Shown: positions 35,347 to 43,913, counted from the first letter of the stretch. The stretch is DNA of 64,000 bases from Seonamhaeicola sediminis (GCF_004358095.2 NZ_SMZJ02000004.1:62314-126313); one strand, 5' to 3'. A program made the numbers and translations. Notes: generated from the sequence alone by a model not told the origin.

Positions 35347-36078
35347 TCAATTAAGCTTTTTTACACTTCCTGAGGCGTTATCACTTTTGATTACAGTTTC
35401 TGGATCTCCGTAATATCTTATATCTCCACCGCTGGAAGCTTTAGCTGTTAACTCCTTTGATGTGTTTACTGTAATATCTGCCCCACTAGATGCTTTCACA
35501 ATACTAGACTCTGCTACTAAATTACCCGCCTTTATATCGCTTCCGCTGTTAGCTTCTGCCTCAAGGGTTTTGGTCTTTCCAGAGAGTTTTAAATCGCTTC
35601 CGCTAGTAGATTTACAATTTAAGTATAATGTATTCACGTCTAGTTTCATATCGCTTCCACTGGTTGTTTTAAGTGTTAGCTCACTAGCTGCAACAGTATT
35701 AGTTGAGTATACATCACTGCCACTAGTAGAAATAATACCAGAAATGTTCTTAAAACTAACATGAACTTTTTTGGCTGATGCCTTACCTATGTTTTGTTTT
35801 GTATGGATTTTTAAAACACCATCTTCTATTTCGGTTACAATAATGTCATGTAAATTTTCATCAGCTTCAACAGTAATACTTTCCTCATTACCTTGGGTTA
35901 AATATACATTTAATCCTTCTTCTGCTTTAATAGTTGAGAATGATTCTGATAGATCTCTTTCTTCTGTAATTACATTACCATTACCTTTAATACCTGTGCT
36001 AAAATTAATGTCAAAATTACAGGATACAAGCGAAAGACTTAAAATGGCAGCTACAATAATTTTTACTAATGTTGTCAT
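35347..36078 (-). CDS. Head-GIN (DUF2807) exported protein
   Basis: 243 residues with a signal peptide (lipobox-like VSC, Cys20). The remainder is a right-handed beta-solenoid of the DUF2807 type, built on short repeats with the core SGSD or SGGD: TTSGSDMKL, STSGSDLKL, ANSGSDIKA, ASSGADITV, ASSGGDIRY. The repeats are visible in the DNA as TATCGCTTCCGCT-like units. Such proteins are exported; a binding or stress role is assumed, not proven. It follows the PspC gene and the PadR regulator in the same direction. Confidence 0.88.
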   Translation of the reverse strand: MTTLVKIIVAAILSLSLVSCNFDINFSTGIKGNGNVITEERDLSESFSTIKAEEGLNVYLTQGNEESITVEADENLHDIIVTEIEDGVLKIHTKQNIGKASAKKVHVSFKNISGIISTSGSDVYSTNTVAASELTLKTTSGSDMKLDVNTLYLNCKSTSGSDLKLSGKTKTLEAEANSGSDIKAGNLVAESSIVKASSGADITVNTSKELTAKASSGGDIRYYGDPETVIKSDNASGSVKKLN

Positions 36079-36191
36079 GATTGTTTGTTTTTTGATTGTT
36101 TTTGTGTCTTGTTATTTAATTCAAATATCTTTATTGTAAAGTTTGATTTATAATTTAAGTTTCTGAATTGTAGATTTTTATTGATGAACTG

Positions 36192-38021
36192 TTAGTTATC
36201 TTTTGATTTAATTTCTACACCGTCAGAATCTATGTTTACTTTCACTTCTTCACCCTCGCCCTTGATACCATTTTCATCAACTTTAATGTTAAGGTTTTCA
36301 CCTTTAATTTCAACACCTTCTTCGTTTATTTTCAATCCAGATGTTTCGTTATTAATATCTACATCAACATCAAAGGTTTCTTCTTTGGGGCAATCTAAAC
36401 ATTCTGTATTGTCTTCAATTACTTTAAGTAAAAGGTTTGTTTGTTTACTGGAAATAATATTGCTTCGGTTCTTATGATAGTTTAAAAACGATTTAGTGTT
36501 ATTGTTAAAACTAACAATAGCACCCTCTGGTAAGTAAAGAATAACAGATACTTCTTGATCACTAGATTTATTTTCTACTGACGTTGATAAGAAAGTATCA
36601 AGCATTAAGATGTTATTATTGAAACTATAATTATAATTTATGTTTTTGGCTCGTTCAATAGCTTTATCGTAAGTTCTACCATCAGCACTTTTTCTAATAT
36701 GTACTGAAGCTAAGGAATCCGTTGTTGAGCGCACTGCAACCAAAATATCTGAATTAAAAATGGTTCTTTCTCCATTTTCGTTGTTAGCTACTTTAAATGA
36801 ATTATGATGACGACGATAACTATCCATAACGTCATTGGTTACCATTTTAACTTTTAGAGTATCATTAGCCGTGATATTTAATTCGTATTTCTCAGTAAAT
36901 GATTCATCATAAGCATGTTCACTGGCTTCTCTTACTCCAATTACAACTAAGCCTATCACTGATATGAGCCAAACGCCAAGTAAAGTGAATTTAGCAATGT
37001 TGCCTATAGATTTAGAATTATTTATTAAAATTTTTATACCTAGATAAAACAGGAAAAAAAACGGAATACCTATAGCAAAAAGCGTAAATAATGATATTAA
37101 CCAAAGCGGAGAATTGCCAGCGTTAAATATTTCGGCATTTTCCATCCAAGGCACTTGGATAATATCTATAACTCCTACAGATAGTAGTGAAACTATTAAC
37201 GAGATAATGGTTACGGCCCCTATAAATATGAGTAAGATACCAATAAGTTTTGCAAATATTTTAAAGAAGAACATAAACACTTCTCCAATGGTTTCAAAAA
37301 ACGCACTAGATGAAGATTTTACTTTCTTAGTTTGCTTCTTAAAATCTACATTTTTTGCGGCATCACTAGCACTTTTTGCTGCTCCGGAAACTGTATCAGA
37401 AACGTTTTTGGCAACGTCAGTAACGGTATCTGTGACATTATCTAAACCGTCCTTAATTTTTTTTTCTATGTTGCTAATGTTAACAGGTTCACCTGTCATC
37501 ATTATTTTTTCTGCAGTGGTTTTAGCTTCCGGAACTAATATCCATAAAAGGATGTACAGTAAAATGCCTGTTCCAGCAGCACTAAACAAAATAATCCAAG
37601 CTAAACGTACCCATATGGCATCAATACCAAAATAGTGACCTAAACCAGAAGAAACGCCGCCAACATAAGAGTTGTCTGTGTCTCTGTAGAGTTTTTTAGA
37701 AGGTGTGTGTGTTCTGTTTTGATAGGATGCTTCAGGTTCATCTTCAAATATCTCATCGTCTACCAAGTAATCTTCTGGCTGACCCATAATGGCAATAATG
37801 GCGTCTACCTCTTTAATGCGTATAACTTCTTTATGATTTTGTACACGCTCGTTAAAAAGTTCAGCAATTCTAGCTTCAATATCAGCTATAATTTCAGAGC
37901 GTCCTTGAGAGTCTGTAAATGAACGTTTTATAGCCTCAAGATAGCGTTGTAATTTTAGATATGCATCTTCATCAATATGGAAAAAGATACCTGCTAAATT
38001 TATGTTGACTGTTTTATTCAT
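36192..38021 (-). CDS. PspC-domain membrane protein with C-terminal beta domain
   Basis: 609 residues. An N-terminal helical region (1-100) precedes a PspC domain (KLYRDTDNSYVGGVSSGLGHY then WVRLAWIILFSAAGTGILLY, about 107-165), an alpha-helical linker with repeated VTDVAKNVSD/AAKSASDAAK, three or four TM helices (about 240-370), and a long beta-rich outer region. The tail alternates GLKINEEGVEIKGENLN with IKVDENGIKGEGEEVKV, four repeats of a D/E-G-V pattern. The start overlaps the PadR stop. Envelope-stress sensing is the family association; it is an inference here. Confidence 0.9.
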   Translation of the reverse strand: MNKTVNINLAGIFFHIDEDAYLKLQRYLEAIKRSFTDSQGRSEIIADIEARIAELFNERVQNHKEVIRIKEVDAIIAIMGQPEDYLVDDEIFEDEPEASYQNRTHTPSKKLYRDTDNSYVGGVSSGLGHYFGIDAIWVRLAWIILFSAAGTGILLYILLWILVPEAKTTAEKIMMTGEPVNISNIEKKIKDGLDNVTDTVTDVAKNVSDTVSGAAKSASDAAKNVDFKKQTKKVKSSSSAFFETIGEVFMFFFKIFAKLIGILLIFIGAVTIISLIVSLLSVGVIDIIQVPWMENAEIFNAGNSPLWLISLFTLFAIGIPFFFLFYLGIKILINNSKSIGNIAKFTLLGVWLISVIGLVVIGVREASEHAYDESFTEKYELNITANDTLKVKMVTNDVMDSYRRHHNSFKVANNENGERTIFNSDILVAVRSTTDSLASVHIRKSADGRTYDKAIERAKNINYNYSFNNNILMLDTFLSTSVENKSSDQEVSVILYLPEGAIVSFNNNTKSFLNYHKNRSNIISSKQTNLLLKVIEDNTECLDCPKEETFDVDVDINNETSGLKINEEGVEIKGENLNIKVDENGIKGEGEEVKVNIDSDGVEIKSKDN

Positions 38022-38359
38022 TTTTTTGTTGTTTTTTGGCTTGTTACTATGTTAACGGCGTTTTGTAATTCGCTCCAAGTAGTGTTTAATTCGTTTAAAA
38101 ATAACTTACCGGTTTCTGTTAAACCGTAATATTTTCTTGGGGGTCCAGAGGTTGATTCTTCCCATCTGTAATTCAAGAGTCCAGCATTTTTTAGTCGCGT
38201 AAGTAGCGGATATATGGTTCCTTCTACTACTAGCAATTTTGCGTCTTTTAAGGTGCTTAAAATTTCTGCAACGTAAGCATCGTCATCTTTCAAGACAGAA
38301 AGTATGCAGAATTCCAATACCCCTTTACGCATTTGTGCTTTTGTGTTTTCTATTTTCAT
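38018..38359 (-). CDS. PadR-family transcriptional regulator
   Basis: 113 residues, a single winged-helix domain of the short PadR-s2 type: MRKGVLEFCILSVLKDDDAY, the recognition helix region EGTIYPLLTRLKNAGLL, the wing WEESTSGPPRKYYGLTETG and a C-terminal dimerisation helix. It is the first gene of the PadR-PspC-DUF2807 operon and overlaps PspC by four bases, so it most likely represses its own operon. The ligand is unknown. Confidence 0.93.
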   Translation of the reverse strand: MKIENTKAQMRKGVLEFCILSVLKDDDAYVAEILSTLKDAKLLVVEGTIYPLLTRLKNAGLLNYRWEESTSGPPRKYYGLTETGKLFLNELNTTWSELQNAVNIVTSQKTTKK

Positions 38360-38526
38360 TTGATGTTTAATATTTTTTAGAGGTCAAATGTAATTCGCAA
38401 TTAACCTTTAGGTGTTACATTTGTTTTTCGGTTGTTACTCATTTCATAGTTTCATTCGTTTAATATTTTAAGACTGTTCATTTTTTGATTGATTATATTG
38501 ATGAAATTATTTTTGTTTTTATGGCG

Positions 38527-38578
38527 CCTGCCTACCTGCGTTATCGCAGGCAGGTAACACTCCCGATAACTATCGGGA
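38527..38578. repeat. Palindromic intergenic repeats between the PadR and DUF4870 genes
   Basis: Two adjacent inverted repeats: CCTGCG-TTAT-CGCAGG (38535-38550, flanked by further CCTGCC/GGCAGG) and TCCCGATA-AC-TATCGGGA (38561-38578). Related pieces occur at 39723-39742 and 61182-61199. They look like members of short dispersed flavobacterial palindromes. Confidence 0.65.
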
Positions 38579-38580
38579 CG

Positions 38581-38628
38581 GGTCGGGCTTTCCGCGTTAC
38601 ACGGTAACTTGCTTCAATCCCTAACGCA
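38581..38628 (-). repeat. Dispersed repeat, GCGTTAGGGATTGA...AAAGCCCGACC, copy 1
   Basis: Read on the minus strand it begins TGCGTTAGGGATTGA and ends AAAGCCCGACC, with 22 bp between. The same two end blocks, 15 and 11 identical bases, occur at 54166-54234 with a 43-bp different middle. The 277-bp gap it lies in has no gene. Confidence 0.72.
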
Positions 38629-38636
38629 CTCACTCA

Positions 38637-39083
38637 TTACTTTAAAAAATTAATGGTTAGCGGATATCTATAGTACTCTCCATCTCTTGCTTTTAAGCTA
38701 GCAATTACAATAAAGACTAATTCTAGTATAAAAGCTATAATAGCAAAGGCTCCCAAAACACCTCCTATATATAGAAGGGGAGAAGGTTTGCCAATGTTAA
38801 TGTGAAAATCATGGAATCCATGAAAATCTATAAAGTCTATACCATTGAATATCTTAAAAACGAAAAATGGAATAGTTAAAGTTCCTATAATAATAGCATA
38901 CAACAAGATGCTAATTTGAAAGTTTATAGCTTGTTTTCCGTGGTCATCAATAAACTCAGATTTATCTTTATTGGTTACCCATAGTATAATGGGGCCAATA
39001 AAATTTCCAAACGGAATAATAAACCTACTGAACGTTGATAAGTGAATGAACGTGGCGATGTTTTTTTGATGATTACTTAACAT
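38637..39083 (-). CDS. DUF4870 membrane protein
   Basis: 148 residues, about four hydrophobic helices, with the DUF4870 pattern: IATFIHLSTFSRFIIPFGNF, then the conserved HGKQAINFQISILLY. A His-rich loop (DFHGFHDFHINIG) sits between helices 2 and 3. The family is Tic20-like in fold; its biochemical role is unknown. It lies near the PspC operon but is separated from it by a repeat region, so it is likely a separate unit. Confidence 0.88.
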   Translation of the reverse strand: MLSNHQKNIATFIHLSTFSRFIIPFGNFIGPIILWVTNKDKSEFIDDHGKQAINFQISILLYAIIIGTLTIPFFVFKIFNGIDFIDFHGFHDFHINIGKPSPLLYIGGVLGAFAIIAFILELVFIVIASLKARDGEYYRYPLTINFLK

Positions 39084-39124
39084 AGTTTTTTCGATTGATT
39101 AAAAGCATATAATAGTTTCTTATG

Positions 39125-39132
39125 CAAATATA
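39125..39132 (-). promoter_or_regulatory. -7 box for the DUF4870 gene
   Basis: The minus strand reads TATATTTG, matching TAnnTTTG, about 40 bp before the start. No 19-bp-spaced TTG is seen. Confidence 0.4.
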
Positions 39133-39191
39133 TGTCTAAAATAAGGTACTTTGTTACGCATAGTACTTAATATTAACATAAATTTAACATT

Positions 39192-39199
39192 TAATTTTG
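39192..39199 (+). promoter_or_regulatory. -7 box for the DUF4442 gene
   Basis: TAATTTTG matches TAnnTTTG and lies 42 bp before the ATG at 39242. No 19-bp-spaced TTG is seen. Confidence 0.4.
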
Positions 39200-39241
39200 T
39201 GTTTTTATTTCATAAATTAGTGAAGAATTAAAATATTAAAT

Positions 39242-39694
39242 ATGAAGTTAACTCCCAGAAAACTAAATGCTTTCAGTATGTTTAAACTACCCTCAGCCTA
39301 TTTGTGCGGGGTTAGAGTGAAACATTTGAATGATAAAAAATGCATGGTTTCTGTAAAACACCGTTGGATAAATCAGAACCCATTCAAATCTATGTTTTGG
39401 GCGGTTCAAGGTATGGCTGCAGAACTTTCTACTGCAGCTATAATGATTGGGAAGATTCAAGAATCTGGTAAAAATATTTCTATGTTAGTGGTTTCAAACC
39501 AAGCAAAGTATACTAAAAAAGCAACGGGGAGAATCAAGTTTACATGTAGTCAAGGCCAACTCATTGATGAGACCCTTTATAATGCTATTGAAACCGGTGA
39601 AGGTCAAACCATATGGTTAGAATCTATTGGAGTAAATGAAGAAGGCGTTGCCGTTTCAACCTTTAGATTTGAGTGGAGTTTGAAAGTGAAATAG
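39242..39694 (+). CDS. DUF4442 hotdog-fold protein
   Basis: 150 residues of the DUF4442 family, which has a thioesterase-like hotdog fold: LPSAYLCGVRVKHLNDKKCM, then WINQNPFKSMFWAVQGMAAELSTAA, the helix that packs in the fold, and LVVSNQAKYTKKATGRIKFTC. The usual catalytic Asp or Glu of acyl-CoA thioesterases is not certain: E in MAAELSTA is the best candidate. Substrate unknown. The next gene is 141 bp away, so it is probably monocistronic. Confidence 0.85.
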   Translation: MKLTPRKLNAFSMFKLPSAYLCGVRVKHLNDKKCMVSVKHRWINQNPFKSMFWAVQGMAAELSTAAIMIGKIQESGKNISMLVVSNQAKYTKKATGRIKFTCSQGQLIDETLYNAIETGEGQTIWLESIGVNEEGVAVSTFRFEWSLKVK

Positions 39695-39722
39695 TCTTCA
39701 GTAAGTAGTTAGGCTTTTTGTG

Positions 39723-39742
39723 CCTGCCAGCTTGCAGACAGG
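39723..39742. repeat. Short CCTGCC/GGCAGG-type palindrome
   Basis: CCTGCCAGCTTGCAGACAGG has outer CCTG/CAGG arms and an inner GC core. It is related to the palindrome at 38535-38550 and lies in the gap after the DUF4442 gene. Confidence 0.45.
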
Positions 39743-39835
39743 TTAGTACCATAGCGAGAGTAAAATTTAAAATTTAATTAATACTGTAACAAAACATTAA
39801 ACACATCAACAAATAAACGAATAAACTTATTAAAA

Positions 39836-40636
39836 ATGACAGCACACGAAATTGATTATACTATCTACGGTGAAGAAATGCAATACGTAGAAATAGAATT
39901 AGATCCTCAAGAAGCCGTAATTGCAGAGGCTGGTAGTTTTATGATGATGGATGAAGGTGTTAAAATGGAAACTGTTTTTGGAGATGGTTCTCATAAGGAT
40001 ACAGGGTTTTTAGGAAAGATCTTAGGAGCGGGTAAGAGAATCTTAACAGGAGAAAGCCTATTTATGACCGCTTTTTATAACGAAATAATTGGTAAGCGTA
40101 AAGTGGCTTTTGCTTCTCCGTACCCAGGTAAGATAATCCCTATAGATTTAACACAGTTTGGTGGAAAGTTTATTTGCCAGAAAGATGCTTTTTTATGTGC
40201 AGCCAAAGGGGTTAGTGTGGGTATAGAATTTTCAAAGAAACTAGGTCGCGGACTTTTTGGTGGTGAAGGTTTTATAATGCAAAAACTTGAAGGCGACGGA
40301 ATGGCCTTTGTTCATGCAGGTGGTACTATGGCAAAAAAGGAATTAATGGCTGGAGAAATTCTAAAAGTAGATACAGGTTGTATCGTAGGTTTTGACCATA
40401 CGGTAGATTACGATATTGAGTTTGTTGGTGGTATAAAAAACACCATTTTTGGGGGTGAAGGACTTTTCTTTGCTACATTGCAAGGACCAGGAACAATTTA
40501 TATTCAATCACTACCATTTAGCAGGTTAGCAGGAAGAGTGCTAGCATCAGCACCGCAGGGTGGAGGTAAAAATAAAGGTGAAGGCAGTATACTTGGGGGG
40601 ATAGGTGATTTACTAGATGGAGATAATCGATTTTAA
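39836..40636 (+). CDS. AIM24-family protein (TIGR00266 type)
   Basis: 266 residues with the beta-rich TIGR00266 layout: [72 protein letters not shown] and the C-terminal [15 protein letters not shown] followed by a Gly-rich end. The family is related to yeast mitochondrial AIM24. No enzyme activity is known. The high glycine content and GEG turns fit a beta-helix or tandem double-psi fold. No neighbour suggests a pathway. Confidence 0.88.
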   Translation: MTAHEIDYTIYGEEMQYVEIELDPQEAVIAEAGSFMMMDEGVKMETVFGDGSHKDTGFLGKILGAGKRILTGESLFMTAFYNEIIGKRKVAFASPYPGKIIPIDLTQFGGKFICQKDAFLCAAKGVSVGIEFSKKLGRGLFGGEGFIMQKLEGDGMAFVHAGGTMAKKELMAGEILKVDTGCIVGFDHTVDYDIEFVGGIKNTIFGGEGLFFATLQGPGTIYIQSLPFSRLAGRVLASAPQGGGKNKGEGSILGGIGDLLDGDNRF

Positions 40637-40769
40637 ATGTTAAATTTAGGCTAAATACAATTTGAAATGGAATTTTTTACTAAATTTACTTTTGGAATAA
40701 ATGCAAATTTATAGCCTATAAAACAAATCTACATTTATTAATACTGAAACCTAAAACCTTAAGATAACT

Positions 40770-40967
40770 ATGGCGAGAGCAATGTTAGAGTATACTAAAA
40801 CTGTACTTAATAAAGTTAGTTTTGATGCTACGTTGTTTTGCAGAGAAGTACAAAAAGCAGTAACAAGATTACTGCCATATGAAATTGAAGAGCTTAAAAT
40901 ATTTATTCAATCTCTTGTACAGCAAAACCCAGATTTAGACAGATGTTTAATTTATTTAAAACCATAA
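40770..40967 (+). CDS. Small conserved-looking protein of unknown function
   Basis: 65 residues, all helical by composition: MLEYTKTVLNKVSFDATLF, then CREVQKAVTRLLPYEIEELK and FIQSLVQQNPDLDRC. It has two cysteines, no signal or TM segment, and no domain I recognise. A clean leader precedes it and a strong terminator follows, so it is a true single gene, not a leftover of its neighbours. It resembles short conserved proteins of Bacteroidota, but I cannot name the family. Confidence 0.75.
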   Translation: MARAMLEYTKTVLNKVSFDATLFCREVQKAVTRLLPYEIEELKIFIQSLVQQNPDLDRCLIYLKP

Positions 40968-40993
40968 AAAAAGCGACCTATAGGTCGCTTTTT
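40968..40993. terminator. Bidirectional terminator between the 65-residue protein and oxyR
   Basis: A perfect 26-bp palindrome, AAAAAGCGACCTA / TAGGTCGCTTTTT, with A and T tracts at its ends. It lies between convergent genes, and the oxyR stop follows within 10 bp. Confidence 0.92.
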
Positions 40994-41001
40994 AGTGTCT
41001 T

Positions 41002-41940
41002 CTATTTTGGTATAGGACTAATAATTTTTACGTCTTGAAACGCTATAGCGCCTCTTATAATTCCTGAGATAACGTCTTGCAAAGCTTCAATAATTTGCAT
41101 TTTTAATTCACTTTTGTGGTAAATAATACTTACTTCTCTTGCAGGTGGTGGATCATTAAAAAAGTGTAAATTCTCTTTTTCCTTTTCTCTAATATCCAAG
41201 GTGTGTAAATAGGGTAAAAGTGTCATGCCTAAACCTTCATTTGAGAGTTTTATAAGCGTCTCAATACTGCCACTTTCTAGTTGAAACTTGTCATCAATAT
41301 GGTTTTTGAAAACTTTACATAAATTAATAACACCATCTCTAAAGCAATGTCCATCTTCAAGTAAAAGCATATTATCTATTTCCAAATCTGTACTGTCAAT
41401 GTTTTGTTTTCCAAATAATTTGTGATTTTTTGGTATGTAACAAACAAAAGGTTCAAAATATAAAACGCGTTCCTTTATATTCTCATCTTCTAAAGGTGTA
41501 GCCGCTATGGCAGCATCTAAATGACCATCTTTTATTCTAGAAATAATTTCTTCAGTCGTTAACTCTTCTATTTTAAGTTTTACTTTAGGATGTCTTTTTA
41601 TGAAGGTTTTAAGGAACATTGGTAATAGTGTGGGCATGATGGTTGGTATCACTCCAAGTTTAAACTCACCACCAATAAAACCTTTTTGCTGGTCTACAAT
41701 ATCTTGTATTCTGTACGATTCATTGACAATATTTCTTGCCTGAGTTACTATTTTCTTGCCAACTTCGGTTAACTCAATAGGTTTTTTACTTCTGTCAAAA
41801 ATTTGAACATCTAACTGATCTTCTAACTTTTGAATTTGCATACTTAATGTAGGTTGGGTAACAAAACATTTCTCTGCGGCTTTTGTGAAGTTTTGTTGTT
41901 CGGCAACTGCCAATACATAATATAGTTGTGTGATTGTCAT
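41002..41940 (-). CDS. oxyR: Hydrogen-peroxide sensor OxyR (LysR family)
   Basis: LysR-type activator of peroxide defence. I use the ATG at 41940 rather than a TTG nine bases upstream. With that start the two sensor cysteines in DGHCFRDGVINLC fall at C199 and C208, exactly the numbers of E. coli OxyR. The 312-residue protein has an N-terminal winged HTH (TKAAEKCFVTQPTLSMQIQK), a linker helix, and the periplasmic-binding-protein-like domain with the GHC-x8-C redox centre. It is divergent from dps, a classic OxyR target, across a 103-bp region. Confidence 0.94.
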   Translation of the reverse strand: MTITQLYYVLAVAEQQNFTKAAEKCFVTQPTLSMQIQKLEDQLDVQIFDRSKKPIELTEVGKKIVTQARNIVNESYRIQDIVDQQKGFIGGEFKLGVIPTIMPTLLPMFLKTFIKRHPKVKLKIEELTTEEIISRIKDGHLDAAIAATPLEDENIKERVLYFEPFVCYIPKNHKLFGKQNIDSTDLEIDNMLLLEDGHCFRDGVINLCKVFKNHIDDKFQLESGSIETLIKLSNEGLGMTLLPYLHTLDIREKEKENLHFFNDPPPAREVSIIYHKSELKMQIIEALQDVISGIIRGAIAFQDVKIISPIPK

Positions 41941-41943
41941 TGG

Positions 41944-41990
41944 TATCAATTTAGGTTATAAAAATATAAAATGTATCAATAAAAACTATA
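41944..41990. promoter_or_regulatory. Candidate OxyR binding site: direct repeat between oxyR and dps
   Basis: TATCAAT-N6-TATA occurs twice, at 41944-41960 and 41974-41990, exactly 30 bp apart (about three helical turns). It lies next to the oxyR start and upstream of the dps -7 box. LysR tetramers bind such spaced half-sites. The E. coli ATAG-N7-CTAT pattern is not clearly present, so the assignment rests on position and spacing. Confidence 0.5.
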
Positions 41991-42012
41991 ATAAATATGG
42001 TTTATTTTAAGT

Positions 42013-42020
42013 TAAATTTG
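42013..42020 (+). promoter_or_regulatory. -7 box of dps
   Basis: TAAATTTG fits TAnnTTTG and is 23 bp before the dps ATG. No TTG lies 19 bp upstream, as expected for an activator-dependent promoter. Confidence 0.5.
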
Positions 42021-42043
42021 TAATAAATAAAAATTATAATAAA

Positions 42044-42523
42044 ATGATACTCAATAGTATAGGATTAGACAGTAAAAAAACTAAAGTTTTGGCTAATGAT
42101 TTAAACCATTTATTAGCCAATTTTCAAACATATTATCAAAACTTAAGAGGTATTCACTGGAACATCAAAGGGAAAGCCTTTTTTGATTTGCATACCAAGT
42201 TTGAAGAGCTTTATAACGATGCAAATATTAAGGTTGATGAAATAGCAGAGCGTATTTTAACACTTGGAGAAACACCATTGCATACATTTGAAGCTTATTC
42301 GGCTCAGGCTAAAGTGCCAGTTGGAAAAAATATTTCTGAGGATGTCAAGGCAGTAAGATTAATAGTAAATTCTTTGACTGAATTACTCAAAATTGAAAGA
42401 GAGATATTAGAAAAATCTGGAGATGCTAATGATGAAGGAACTAATAGCATGATGAGCGATTTTATAACAGAACAAGAGAAAACGGTGTGGATGATGAAAG
42501 CTTGGTTGAATGAAGATGTTTAG
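42044..42523 (+). CDS. dps: Dps-family DNA-protection / miniferritin protein
   Basis: 159 residues forming the four-helix Dps subunit that assembles as a dodecamer, oxidising Fe(II) with peroxide and storing iron. Ferroxidase ligands are recognisable in RGIHWNIKGKAFFDLHTKFEELY (His, Asp, Glu) and KVDEIAERILTLGETPLHTF. The N-terminus is short, without the Lys-rich tail that E. coli Dps uses to bind DNA, so DNA binding is not assured. It is divergent from oxyR and ends at a hairpin terminator. Confidence 0.94.
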   Translation: MILNSIGLDSKKTKVLANDLNHLLANFQTYYQNLRGIHWNIKGKAFFDLHTKFEELYNDANIKVDEIAERILTLGETPLHTFEAYSAQAKVPVGKNISEDVKAVRLIVNSLTELLKIEREILEKSGDANDEGTNSMMSDFITEQEKTVWMMKAWLNEDV

Positions 42524-42547
42524 TTTTTTGGTTGATTAATAGCAAGG

Positions 42548-42584
42548 AGCCCTTTTTAAAGAATTATTTAAAAGGGGCTTTTTA
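42548..42584 (+). terminator. Terminator of dps
   Basis: AGCCCTTTTTAAA pairs with TTTAAAAGGGGCT (one G-T wobble) around a GAATTA loop and runs into T. It reaches the end of the convergent DUF58 gene. Confidence 0.72.
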
Positions 42585-43913
42585 TAATAATCCTCTAGCC
42601 TTAATTTCTAAGTACTTGTTAATAGTATCAATAGTTAAATTCTCTGGTGTGCTTAAAATAGAGTAAATACCATATTTCTTTAATTGGTTTACAATCAAGC
42701 GTTTTTCAAAATCGAATTTTTCAGCAATCACTTTATCATATACATCTTGAATAGTCTCGGCTTTATTCTCTATTAGTTTATTTAGTTCTGTATTTTGAAA
42801 AAAGATGACCACTAACAGGTGATTTTTAGAAATGGCCTTTAAGTAAGGCAGTTGCCTATTTAAGGCGTCTAATGTTTCAAAATTGGTATAAAGTAAAATT
42901 AAACTTCGGTGGGTAACATGCTTTTTTAAATTATTATAAAGCCTACCAAAATCACTTTCAAAAAAATTAGTTTTTACATTATACAGCCCTTCTAAGATAA
43001 GTTGCATTTGTGCACTACGCCTTTCAGCAGCTACAACATTGTTTATTTTTTTTGAGAATGAAAGCATCCCTGCTTTATCATGTTTTTTTAAAACAATGTT
43101 GCTTATTACCAAGGTTGAATTAATGGCGTAGTCTAATAAACTTAAACCATTAAAAGGCATTTTCATGGTTCGGCCTCTATCTATCACCGAATATACTGGC
43201 TGCGATTTTTCATCTTGGAATTGGTTTACCATTAGTTGGTTTTTCTTGGCAGTGGCTTTCCAGTTTATGGTACGAATATCATCACCTTGTACATACTCTT
43301 TTATTTGTTCAAACTCCATGGTGTGCCCCAATCTACGTACTTTTTTTATACCATAATCGGTAGAATTTTTATTAATATTTAGTAGTTCAAACTTTTTTAA
43401 TTGTTTAAAACTAGGGTAAGTTGGTATCATGGCACCATTATCAAATTTGTATCGTTTTGCTACTAATTTTAAAACAGAGCATACATAAATATTTAAATCT
43501 CCAAAGTGATATTCGCCACGTTCTGTTGGTCTTATTTCATATGAAATTGTTCTAGTCTTTCTGGGGTTTAGAATATTTTTAAGTTTAAAATTTCTGTTTT
43601 GAAACTGTTCTGGTAATTCATCTATAATTACTATGAATATCGTAAAGGGATGATAGTTGGTTACCTCTATGCTGATGTTATTTTTATCGCCATTTGAAAA
43701 TCTTTCAGGAACAATACGTTTTGCTTTTAGCTTGTTATTGCCAATAAAAATGATAATGAAGTCTACTAAAAACAAAAACACCAAAACCAGAATAGATAAC
43801 TGTGCCATGTTAAATAGTACTGGTATAAAGTAGCTGAGACTGAATAAAGTTACTATACCTATACCAGCAAAAAAGAACCTAGGTTGGATGTAAAATGGTT
43901 TAAAGAATTTCAA
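42582..43913 (-). CDS. DUF58 domain membrane protein
   Basis: 443 residues from a TTG start (MKFFKPFYIQPRFFF). Two or three N-terminal TM helices precede a beta-rich middle (about 80-170) and the C-terminal DUF58 domain with RRLGHTMEFEQIKEYVQGDD, then IRTINWKATAKKNQLMVNQF and the VWA-like VYSVIDRGRTM. The Asp-Arg-Gly-Arg stretch in place of the DxSxS metal site hints that this MIDAS is altered. Its partner is the MoxR ATPase 48 bp upstream, a conserved pairing in which MoxR is thought to chaperone VWA-like proteins. Confidence 0.9.
   Translation of the reverse strand: MKFFKPFYIQPRFFFAGIGIVTLFSLSYFIPVLFNMAQLSILVLVFLFLVDFIIIFIGNNKLKAKRIVPERFSNGDKNNISIEVTNYHPFTIFIVIIDELPEQFQNRNFKLKNILNPRKTRTISYEIRPTERGEYHFGDLNIYVCSVLKLVAKRYKFDNGAMIPTYPSFKQLKKFELLNINKNSTDYGIKKVRRLGHTMEFEQIKEYVQGDDIRTINWKATAKKNQLMVNQFQDEKSQPVYSVIDRGRTMKMPFNGLSLLDYAINSTLVISNIVLKKHDKAGMLSFSKKINNVVAAERRSAQMQLILEGLYNVKTNFFESDFGRLYNNLKKHVTHRSLILLYTNFETLDALNRQLPYLKAISKNHLLVVIFFQNTELNKLIENKAETIQDVYDKVIAEKFDFEKRLIVNQLKKYGIYSILSTPENLTIDTINKYLEIKARGLL

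Noticed and set aside
35462-35764. Tandem-repeat locus or CRISPR-like array in the DUF2807 gene
   Set aside because: The repeats are codon-level SGSD units of a beta solenoid, with no constant spacer pattern.
37114-37635. 173-residue plus-strand frame opposite the PspC gene
   Set aside because: Shadow of the PspC coding sequence; no domain and no promoter.
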